This document shows positions 18,122-25,857 of a stretch of DNA of 64,000 bases, piece by piece. Numbering within the stretch: position 1 is the stretch's first letter; every line of letters begins with the position of its first letter. The translations under genes were made by a program, and so were the position numbers. The notes beneath the pieces are model-generated. The model ran no database searches. It was not told the DNA's origin and was given only the letters and a program-made list of their open reading frames with translations. Source of the stretch: Sphingobacterium sp. (lineage in GTDB: Bacteria > Bacteroidota > Bacteroidia > Sphingobacteriales > Sphingobacteriaceae); assembly GCA_022712315.1 (NCBI GenBank), contig JALAGS010000116.1, positions 119,097-183,096 on the forward strand, in the 5' to 3' direction.

Positions 18122-19444
18122 ATGAAAAAATTCTTTCGATTTTTACATCTGCTTACATCAATTGCGATTTTGTCCAATGTACATGCGCAAGGAAAGTTTC
18201 CGGACGGAACAGCAATTTCAAAATGGTTCGAGACTGTAAAATCGACTGAGATCGAAACGCTCGGAAAGAAATTTCTCATCACGGATTTTGGTGTTGCGTC
18301 AGATAGCACCATCGTGCAAACGGCCAAAATTCAACAGGCTATTGATAAGGCCTATACCAGCGGAGGAGGTGTAGTCATAGTGCCTAAAGGTGTCTATCTG
18401 AGCGGATCATTATTTTTTAAACCGAAGACACATTTACACTTAGAAGAAGGGGCTGTACTGAAAGGAAGTGATGACATTGCAGATTTTGCGCTAGCGGAGA
18501 CTCGTATGGAAGGTCAAACAGTGAAGTATTTTTTGGCGCTTGTCAATGCAGACCAGGTGGATGGATTTACAATTTCGGGCAAAGGCACACTCGATGGAAA
18601 CGGGTTACGCTACTGGCGATCCTTCTGGCTTAGGAGACAGTTTAATCCACAATGCACAAATATGGACGAGATGCGTCCACGTTTACTTTATGTGTCCAAT
18701 AGCAAGGATGTACAGGTTTCAGGCATTCGCTTGATCAATTCACCTTTTTGGACCTCGCATTATTATAAATGTGAAAATCTCAAATTGATCGGTTTACATA
18801 TTTCAGCACCAAAGGAACCTGTGAAAGCACCTAGTTCCGATGCGATCGATTTGGATGTCTGCCGTAATGTATTGATTAAAGATTGTTACTTATCCGTTAA
18901 CGATGATGCCATTGCACTAAAAGGCGGTAAAGGACCGAAGTCCGATAAGGATCCTAACAACGGGCCTAATTCAAATATTATTATTGAAAATTGTTTTTTT
19001 GGTTTTTGTCATAGCGCACTCACTTGCGGCAGTGAATCTATTCATAGCTACAATGTGATTTTTCGGAACAATACGTTAGATAAAGCACGCAAGCTATTGC
19101 AGTTAAAGATGCGCCCGGATACGCCACAGGAATATGAAAACATTTTGATCGAAAATGTAAAGGGGAATGTCAATAGTATGTTGTTTATTAAGCCTTGGAC
19201 CCAGTTTTTTGATTTGAAGGGTGAGAAAGGTATTAAAATGTCGTATGCAAGAAATATTGTTTTGCGCAATATTGATCTAGATTGCGATATCGTATTTGAT
19301 GTGCTCAAGTCGGAACAATATGTACTGTCGGACTTTACATTTCAAAATATGAACGTCCGTGCAGCCAAAGATCCTGTGATTCACAAGGAATATATTAAAA
19401 ACTTTGTCCTAAATAATGTAACTGTTAATAATAAAAAGCAATAG
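18122..19444 (+). CDS. GH28-family enzyme, divergent active-site motifs
   Basis: A 440-residue secreted right-handed beta-helix protein (signal peptide ending at VHAQ) that would cleave galacturonosyl links in pectin, first in the backbone operon. It begins with ITDFGVASDSTIVQTAKIQQ and GGGVVIVPKGVYLSGSLFF. The catalytic acidic residues are Asp240-Asp243 in SSDAIDLDV and Asp261-Asp262 in VNDDAIALKGG; His297 in FCHSALTCGSE takes the place of the GHG motif, and LQLKMRP that of RIK. These changes place it in a Bacteroidota subgroup away from classical endo-polygalacturonases; an exo-galacturonidase or a rhamnogalacturonan-specific enzyme is plausible. Confidence 0.85.
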   Translation: MKKFFRFLHLLTSIAILSNVHAQGKFPDGTAISKWFETVKSTEIETLGKKFLITDFGVASDSTIVQTAKIQQAIDKAYTSGGGVVIVPKGVYLSGSLFFKPKTHLHLEEGAVLKGSDDIADFALAETRMEGQTVKYFLALVNADQVDGFTISGKGTLDGNGLRYWRSFWLRRQFNPQCTNMDEMRPRLLYVSNSKDVQVSGIRLINSPFWTSHYYKCENLKLIGLHISAPKEPVKAPSSDAIDLDVCRNVLIKDCYLSVNDDAIALKGGKGPKSDKDPNNGPNSNIIIENCFFGFCHSALTCGSESIHSYNVIFRNNTLDKARKLLQLKMRPDTPQEYENILIENVKGNVNSMLFIKPWTQFFDLKGEKGIKMSYARNIVLRNIDLDCDIVFDVLKSEQYVLSDFTFQNMNVRAAKDPVIHKEYIKNFVLNNVTVNNKKQ

Positions 19445-19485
19445 TAATATGTACCGGCATATTGCTGTGACTTAGACCTTGAATT

Positions 19486-21333
19486 ATGAAGATGAAACTT
19501 ATTCTTTTGACAGGGGCGCTGATCGGTTGCTTAGCTGCTTCAGGCCAACGTAAAATGGAGTTTTTAGATCGGGGGATGGTTGGTGTAAAAACGACGGACA
19601 ACTCCGTTTTTTTAAGCTGGCGTTTGCTTGGTACCGACGATTTTGATACGGCCTTTGCAATTTATAGAAAAGAAGGGAATGGCAAACAGAAAAAACTGAA
19701 TACTTCACCATTGATCAAAGGGACTAATTTTTTGGACGATCATGTCGATTTGAATCAAGATGTGACTTACATTTTGGATATAGTAGCCGGAGGTAAAGAA
19801 AAAGAAGTTGCTAAACTGACCTTATCGAAAGATCAAAAAGTACAGCAGTACTTAAATATTCCATTACGTACTCCTGCAGGATATATGCCTGGGGATGTTT
19901 CTGTGGGCGATCTGGATGGAGATGGAACCTATGAACTTATTGTTCATCAGACTGGTGTTGGACATGACAATGCACACAATGGGATTACTTCGGAACCTAT
20001 TTTTCAAGCATATAAACTAGATGGTACTTTTCTCTGGGAAATCAATTTGGGTAAAAATATCCGAGAGGGAGCACATTATACCCAATTTATGGTTTATGAC
20101 CTCGATAGTGATGGCCGTGCGGAGTTAGTCTGTAAAACGGCCGACGGTACTAAAGATGGACTGGGAAATGTTATTGGTGATGCACAGGCCGATTGGCGTG
20201 ACACCGTATTAAATTCGCGGACAGTTGGTCGCATATTGAAAGGTCCTGAATACTTAACGGTATTTGATGGATTGACGGGAAAAGCCCTGAGCACTGTGGA
20301 TTATCTGCCACAACGTGGAGAGTTAAGTTCATGGGGAGATACGAATGCCAATCGCAGCGATCGATTTTTAGCTTGTGTAGCATATTTGGATGGCGTACAC
20401 CCAAGTGTTGTCATGACTAGAGGATATTATGAGCGTACGGCACTGGCAGCATGGGATTTCAAGGATAAAAAATTAGTAAGCCGTTGGGTATTTGATAGCA
20501 AAGTTCGTAAAGATCCTTATTCTGGTCAGGGTTATCATAATCTTACGGTTGCTGACGTAGATCAAGATGGCAAAGATGAAATTGTCTTTGGTTCGATGGT
20601 TATTGACGATAATGGCAAAGGGCTGTACAGTACCGGACTGGGACATGGCGATGCATTACATGTTAGCGATTTGGATCCGGATAGGCCAGGCTTGGAGATC
20701 TTTGGAATCCATGAACTGAAAGGTGGGCGGAAAGGGACTGGTGTGGCTTTATTGGATGCCAAAACCGGGGCAATTTTGTTTAAAAGTGCAATAGACCAAG
20801 ATATTCCTCGCGGTGTTGCCGGAAATATAGATCCCGATCATAAAGGGGCGTATCTGTGGTGGCTGGGATCTAGAGATATGTACGATACCAAAGGTAATCG
20901 TGTAGGACCGGCTCCGAGATCGACCAATTTTCTGATTTGGTGGGATGCTGATTTGAGCCGTGAACTTTTAAACAGCAACTATATTGAAAAATATAAAAAT
21001 GGAAAAACAGAACGAATCTTTACGGCGGTGGGAGCATCATCGATTAATGGAACTAAAAGTACGCCCAACCTAAGTGCGGATATCTTGGGGGATTGGCGGG
21101 AAGAATTGATCCTACGTTCAGATGATAATCAATATCTGCGTATCTATACAACAACGATCCCGACGGAAAAGCGTGTATATACACTCATGCATGATCCACA
21201 ATATCGCTTGAGTATAGCATGGCAGAATGTGGCCTATAATCAACCGCCGCATACGGGATATTACCTTGGTGTAGGTATGGATCGTCCGGTCAAACCTAAT
21301 ATTCAGTTGGTGAAGCCTGTCCGCACAAAATAG
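19486..21333 (+). CDS. PL11-family rhamnogalacturonan lyase
   Basis: The enzyme would cut the rhamnose-galacturonate backbone of rhamnogalacturonan I by beta-elimination, leaving an unsaturated galacturonate for the GH105 enzymes. The 615-residue protein has a signal peptide (cleavage near SGQ) and the PL11 eight-bladed propeller signatures: REMEFLDRGM-like start (RKMEFLDRGMVGVKT), VFLSWRLLGTD, AFAIYRKEG, calcium-binding loops VGDLDGDGTYEL, VYDLDSDGRAELV and VADVDQDGKDEIVFGSM, GHGDALHVSDLDPDRPGLE, and a C-terminal WREELILRSDDNQYLRIYTT block. It matches YesW/YesX-type lyases over its full length. Confidence 0.94.
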   Translation: MKMKLILLTGALIGCLAASGQRKMEFLDRGMVGVKTTDNSVFLSWRLLGTDDFDTAFAIYRKEGNGKQKKLNTSPLIKGTNFLDDHVDLNQDVTYILDIVAGGKEKEVAKLTLSKDQKVQQYLNIPLRTPAGYMPGDVSVGDLDGDGTYELIVHQTGVGHDNAHNGITSEPIFQAYKLDGTFLWEINLGKNIREGAHYTQFMVYDLDSDGRAELVCKTADGTKDGLGNVIGDAQADWRDTVLNSRTVGRILKGPEYLTVFDGLTGKALSTVDYLPQRGELSSWGDTNANRSDRFLACVAYLDGVHPSVVMTRGYYERTALAAWDFKDKKLVSRWVFDSKVRKDPYSGQGYHNLTVADVDQDGKDEIVFGSMVIDDNGKGLYSTGLGHGDALHVSDLDPDRPGLEIFGIHELKGGRKGTGVALLDAKTGAILFKSAIDQDIPRGVAGNIDPDHKGAYLWWLGSRDMYDTKGNRVGPAPRSTNFLIWWDADLSRELLNSNYIEKYKNGKTERIFTAVGASSINGTKSTPNLSADILGDWREELILRSDDNQYLRIYTTTIPTEKRVYTLMHDPQYRLSIAWQNVAYNQPPHTGYYLGVGMDRPVKPNIQLVKPVRTK

Positions 21334-21390
21334 AAATTTAGACGTGTACAATTGGAATTGTTTGATTAAAAGAAATAGATAAGTTAGCAA

Positions 21391-22161
21391 ATGAAGCATA
21401 CAATAAAATGGATAGGGATGGCATTGGTAGCGGTTGTTTTAATATCCTTTGCAAAGCAGCAAAATAGACCCACGATTTATCTTATCGGTGATTCGACAGT
21501 TAAGAACAGCAATAAGGAATATTGGGGCTGGGGTACCTTGCTTCCTGAATTATTGGATACGACACGAGTGCGTGTGGACAATCATGCGATGGCGGGTCGG
21601 AGTACACGTACATTCGTCAAAGAGGGAAGATGGAGAAAAGTTGATTCTTTGTTCAAGCCTGGAGATTTTTTATTGATTCAGTTTGGTCATAACGAGGGAA
21701 GTAAGCCTGATACCAGCAAACAAGGCTATCGAGGTGTGCTAAGGGGTATCGGTCAGGATTCTATTGTGTTGGACTGGGGGAATGGAAAGAAGGAAACCGT
21801 GCACACTTATGGTGAAAACCTGCGTCGTTTTGTGATTGAAGCAAAGAAAAAGGGGGTAACACCGATTTTGTTGTCCATGATTCCGCGCAACCAATGGGAT
21901 GATCAAGGTAAAGTGAAGCGGGCCGACAAAGACTTTGGCTTGTGGGCTAAGCAGATTGCCGAAGAACAAGGAATCGCTTTTTTGGATCTTAACAGTATTA
22001 CGGCAGATAAATATGATAAGCTTGGCGCTGAGCGGGTAAAATCCAATTATTTCCCAGGTGACCATACCCATACGAATAAAGATGGAGCGAGAGAAAATGC
22101 ATGGTCTGTTATCGAAGGATTCCGTAGGATTAAAAGCCAGTTAATACAATATATTAAATAG
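21391..22161 (+). CDS. CE12-family rhamnogalacturonan acetylesterase, first of two
   Basis: A 256-residue SGNH/GDSL esterase that removes acetyl groups from galacturonate in rhamnogalacturonan, opening it to the lyase. Catalytic Ser35 is in IGDSTVKN, the oxyanion Gly in MAGRSTRTF, Asn in QFGHNEGSKPD, and the Asp224-His227 pair in PGDHTH. The N-terminal hydrophobic stretch is a signal peptide or anchor. The next gene, 8 bp downstream, is a paralogue with the same architecture. Confidence 0.93.
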   Translation: MKHTIKWIGMALVAVVLISFAKQQNRPTIYLIGDSTVKNSNKEYWGWGTLLPELLDTTRVRVDNHAMAGRSTRTFVKEGRWRKVDSLFKPGDFLLIQFGHNEGSKPDTSKQGYRGVLRGIGQDSIVLDWGNGKKETVHTYGENLRRFVIEAKKKGVTPILLSMIPRNQWDDQGKVKRADKDFGLWAKQIAEEQGIAFLDLNSITADKYDKLGAERVKSNYFPGDHTHTNKDGARENAWSVIEGFRRIKSQLIQYIK

Positions 22162-22169
22162 TAACGAAG

Positions 22170-22949
22170 ATGAAATTGAAATTGTTGCCTTGGGCTGCGG
22201 TCCTTTTCGCTATAATTTGCATGTCTTTTTTGGAAAAGCAGCACAAACCGAGCTTGTTTATTATTGGCGATTCCACGGTAAAAAATGGACAGGGAAATGG
22301 CTCGAACGGACAGTGGGGCTGGGGAAGTTTGATTGGTCAGTATTTTAAATCGGATAAAATTAATGTGAAGAATCGCGCATTGGGAGGAACGAGTACAAGA
22401 ACATTTTATAACAATCCAAAGCTTTGGCAGAAGGTACTGGATAGCATACAGCCTGGAGATTTTGTACTTATGCAATTTGGGCATAATGATTCAAGTCCCA
22501 TTGTGGACACGTTACGCGCTCGCGGAACGATAAAGGGAAATGGTGATGATTACCAAGAAGTGTATAATCCATTGCTGAAGCAGCATGAAGTAGTCTATAG
22601 CTATGGTTTTTACTTGCGTAGGTTTGTAAAGAATATCCAGGATAAGGGAGCGATAGCAATTATCTGTTCACCCATTCCACGCAATGCTTGGGATGGTAAT
22701 CAGGTTCGTAAATCGGATTATGCAATATGGGCGAAAGAGGCTGCTGAACAGGCCAATGCATTTTTTATCCCATTACAGGATCAAGTGATTGCACAGTATG
22801 AAATATTGGGAAAAAAGAAAGTAGAAACGGAATTTTTTGATCCTAAAGATGCGACCCATCCAATTAAAGCCGGTGCTTTGCTGAATGCTAAACTCGTTGC
22901 TGAGCAATTGAAAAAACAAACCAAAATCGGATTAAAGAAATTTATGTAG
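22170..22949 (+). CDS. CE12-family rhamnogalacturonan acetylesterase, second of two
   Basis: A 259-residue paralogue of the preceding gene. Motifs: Ser35 in IGDSTVKN, GGTSTRTFYNN, MQFGHNDSSP, and Asp227-His230 in KDATHP. It differs from its neighbour by a longer tryptophan-rich loop (NGSNGQWGWG) and a different active-site edge (SPIVDT for GSKPDT), so the two may take different acetyl positions or chain contexts. Its stop is separated from the sulfatase start by a single base, pointing to coupled translation. Confidence 0.92.
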   Translation: MKLKLLPWAAVLFAIICMSFLEKQHKPSLFIIGDSTVKNGQGNGSNGQWGWGSLIGQYFKSDKINVKNRALGGTSTRTFYNNPKLWQKVLDSIQPGDFVLMQFGHNDSSPIVDTLRARGTIKGNGDDYQEVYNPLLKQHEVVYSYGFYLRRFVKNIQDKGAIAIICSPIPRNAWDGNQVRKSDYAIWAKEAAEQANAFFIPLQDQVIAQYEILGKKKVETEFFDPKDATHPIKAGALLNAKLVAEQLKKQTKIGLKKFM

Positions 22950-22950
22950 T

Positions 22951-24561
22951 ATGAAGAAATCTACCTTTCCTCTGGCGATCTTTTTTCTGTTGACACTATT
23001 TAAAGTGCATGCACAACAACGGCCCAATATTGTGTTGATTCTGGCCGATGATATGGGCTATGCTGATTTGGGTTGCTTTGGTTCTGAAATTCAGACTCCA
23101 AATCTAGATAAAATGGCCAAGGAAGGGATTAAGATGACTAATTTTTATAATGCTTCGCGTTGTTGTCCATCGCGTGCTTCCCTATTGACCGGATTATATC
23201 CGCATCAGGCAGGAGTCGGTGATATGATGAATAAGCGTCCTTTTTCAGCCTATCAGGGTTATTTGAACAGAAATTCGGTCACATTGGCCGAACTATTGAA
23301 AAGCGCAGGTTATGGAACCTATATGGCTGGGAAATGGCATGTTGGACAGGAAAAGGAAAATTGGCCCCGGCAGCGTGGATTTCAGCGCTACTATGGGCTA
23401 ATTGATGGAGCAAACAGCTACTTTGAAAACCGGCCTTATCGTCCCAATCAAACATTAACGATAGCCTTGGACAATGAGGCGATCGTTCCGCCAAAAGATT
23501 ACTATAGCTCGGATGCCTATACAGATTATGCAATGAATTTCATTGGTGAGCATTTAGAAACTAAAAAAGAGAATCCTTTTTTTCTATACCTCGCTTTTCA
23601 GGCTCCCCACTGGCCTATACATGCCAAACCTCAGGATATTGCAAAGTATCGGGGTAAATATATGGAAGGATGGGAGGCTATTCGTGAAAAGCGTTTTCAA
23701 AAACAGCAGCAGTTAGGGATATTGCCGCCAACGACCAAATTGTCACCAATTGATACGACATTGCGAAATTGGAATGATTGCAGTTGGGAAGAAAAAGTAA
23801 AATGGGATGAAAAGATGGCTGTCTACGCGGCGATGGTAGATGAATTGGATCAGAACGTTGGTAGACTGGTTGATTATCTCCAATCGAAAGGACAATTGGA
23901 CAACACTGTTTTCATCTTTCTCTCTGATAACGGAGCGAGCAATGAGACTATAACTAATGCGGGGTTTACACCAGAAATTAGAGCTGCGAATGAATTTCCT
24001 GCCAGTCATCCGCGTTCTTTTACAGCTTATGGAATCGAAGGTGCTGCGGTGAGCAATACGCCTTTCAAAAAGTTCAAGCATTGGGAGTTTGAGGGTGGGA
24101 ACGCCACCGGATTTATCGCTTATGGCCCCAAGTTCCTGCCTCAAGGAAAACAGTTTGATAGGCCGGCCCATTTGATTGATATCATGCCAACTGTAGCACA
24201 ATGGTCGGGAGCGAGCTATCCTAAGGACTATGCGGGCAATACGATTCAACCGATGGAAGGAATATCCTTGCTTCCGCTATGGACAGAGCAACAAAAGGAT
24301 ATTGATCGGGAAATTTGTTTTGAACATGAGGGCAATAAAGGTGTGCGTAAGGGAAAATGGAAACTTGTCTCTTCCTATCCTGAAAATAAGTGGTATTTAT
24401 ATGATATAGAAAAAGATAGAAGTGAAACAGTAGACTTATCAGCCTCTTTCCCGAAAATATACAGTGAAATGGCTCAGCTCTATGAAAACTGGGCAAAAAG
24501 GGTTGGTGTGATACCTTACGAGCAGCTCGCTCAAAAAAAAGGGAATTCCCGTTATGAATAA
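22951..24561 (+). CDS. Type I (formylglycine) sulfatase
   Basis: A 536-residue secreted sulfatase of the alkaline-phosphatase fold (signal peptide ending at VHAQ). Metal-binding Asp33-Asp34 lie in ILADDMGYADLG; Cys72 in CPSRASLLTG is the residue oxidised to formylglycine; GKWHVG and FLSDNGAS complete the site. The expected activity is removal of sulfate esters from a sugar, with the maturation enzyme encoded elsewhere. Land-plant pectins are not known for sulfation, so its place in the middle of a rhamnogalacturonan operon is unusual. It starts 1 bp after the second CE12 gene and is followed by GH105 with a 16-bp gap. Confidence 0.93.
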   Translation: MKKSTFPLAIFFLLTLFKVHAQQRPNIVLILADDMGYADLGCFGSEIQTPNLDKMAKEGIKMTNFYNASRCCPSRASLLTGLYPHQAGVGDMMNKRPFSAYQGYLNRNSVTLAELLKSAGYGTYMAGKWHVGQEKENWPRQRGFQRYYGLIDGANSYFENRPYRPNQTLTIALDNEAIVPPKDYYSSDAYTDYAMNFIGEHLETKKENPFFLYLAFQAPHWPIHAKPQDIAKYRGKYMEGWEAIREKRFQKQQQLGILPPTTKLSPIDTTLRNWNDCSWEEKVKWDEKMAVYAAMVDELDQNVGRLVDYLQSKGQLDNTVFIFLSDNGASNETITNAGFTPEIRAANEFPASHPRSFTAYGIEGAAVSNTPFKKFKHWEFEGGNATGFIAYGPKFLPQGKQFDRPAHLIDIMPTVAQWSGASYPKDYAGNTIQPMEGISLLPLWTEQQKDIDREICFEHEGNKGVRKGKWKLVSSYPENKWYLYDIEKDRSETVDLSASFPKIYSEMAQLYENWAKRVGVIPYEQLAQKKGNSRYE

Positions 24562-24577
24562 TTATATAAAGCAAAAC

Positions 24578-25732
24578 ATGAAAATATTTAATACTTATAC
24601 GGCCACTTTGATGATTGCGTTTTTCCTTTCAGCATGTTCATCGACGAAGAAAGTTGTCGAACAGAAGCAGGAATTAACCGCTGTAGATGTACTTCAGTCG
24701 TTGCAGCTGACCAATCGTTATTTCATGAACAAATGGACAGACACCGGTAAACCGATCTATACCAACCGTTGGCGACCGAGCAATATCTGGACCCGGGCCG
24801 TTTATTACGAAGGGCTCATGGCACTTTATCAGATTGATAAAAACAACGAATACTACAATTATGCTGTGGATTGGGGAAATAAACATGACTGGGGTATGCG
24901 CAACGGTTTGGAAACTCGAAATGCCGATGACCAAGCCTGTGGGCAGACCTACCTGGATCTCTATGAGATTGAGGCGAAGCCTGAGCGTATCCAAAAGATT
25001 AAAGCCAATATAGATTACATTATCAAATCTGGAAAGGTAGACGATTGGACCTGGATTGATGCCATACAAATGGCCATGCCAATTTATGCTAAACTAGGTG
25101 TAATGACGAAGGATCAAACTTACTTTGATTACATGTATAGAATGTATCATCATTCAAAAACGCAAGAAGGTGGAGGCCTGTATAACAAAGCCGATAAACT
25201 TTGGTGGCGCGATAAGGATTTTGTTCCTCCTTACAAAGAACCAAATGGTGAGGATTGCTATTGGTCACGTGGCAATGGATGGGTTGTGGCAGCTTTGGTT
25301 AGGGTACTTGATTTAATTCCGGAGAACGAAGCACATCGTGCCGAGTATATGTCGGACTATAAAGCTATGATGGAAGCGCTTGTTCCTGTCCAAAGACCGG
25401 ATGGATTCTGGAATGTCAGTCTACACGATCCGACTAATTTTGGTGGGCGCGAAACTTCAGGAACGGCACTGTTTGTCTATGGTATGGCCTGGGGTATCAA
25501 TAATGGTTTCCTAGATGCTAAAATATATCGACCTGTTGTAGAAAAGGCGTGGAAAGCAATGACAGCAGAAGCGGTACACCCTTCTGGTTTTTTGGGCTAT
25601 TTACAAGGAACGGGAAAGGAACCTAAGGATGGCCAGCCGGTCAGTTTTTCAAGTCAACCGGATTTTGAAGATTACGGTTTGGGTTGTTTTTTATTGGGGG
25701 GTACAGAGGTTTATAAAATGTTGTCAAAATAA
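24578..25732 (+). CDS. GH105-family unsaturated rhamnogalacturonyl hydrolase, lipoprotein
   Basis: GH105 enzymes remove the 4,5-unsaturated galacturonate left by the lyase. The ATG at 24578 is chosen over one at 24554 that overlaps the sulfatase, because it gives a clean lipoprotein signal with the lipobox ending at Cys20 (FFLSAC), 384 residues in all. The (alpha/alpha)6 barrel shows RPSNIWTRAVYYEGL, Asp161 in WTWIDAIQMAMP (the position of the catalytic Asp of YteR), WWRDKDFVPPYKEPNGEDCY, WSRGNGWVVAAL and SGTALFVYGMAWG. It resembles the GH105 gene at 51083 closely and is of a different subtype from the one at 58023. Confidence 0.92.
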   Translation: MKIFNTYTATLMIAFFLSACSSTKKVVEQKQELTAVDVLQSLQLTNRYFMNKWTDTGKPIYTNRWRPSNIWTRAVYYEGLMALYQIDKNNEYYNYAVDWGNKHDWGMRNGLETRNADDQACGQTYLDLYEIEAKPERIQKIKANIDYIIKSGKVDDWTWIDAIQMAMPIYAKLGVMTKDQTYFDYMYRMYHHSKTQEGGGLYNKADKLWWRDKDFVPPYKEPNGEDCYWSRGNGWVVAALVRVLDLIPENEAHRAEYMSDYKAMMEALVPVQRPDGFWNVSLHDPTNFGGRETSGTALFVYGMAWGINNGFLDAKIYRPVVEKAWKAMTAEAVHPSGFLGYLQGTGKEPKDGQPVSFSSQPDFEDYGLGCFLLGGTEVYKMLSK

Positions 25733-25857
25733 GTTGTCTTATGACTCATGCACTGTGCTGCCAATAGCTTAACCAATTAATGTCTATCATGGGAATGGTG
25801 CACAATTATGCGATAGATAAAAGAAATTACAAGCTTTATTAGCCTAAAAAATATAAG

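Noticed and set aside
25768..25791. TTAACCAATTAAT followed by ATG upstream of the second GH2
   Set aside because: Resembles part of the conserved box of the RNA-like elements, but there is no hairpin or T run beside it.
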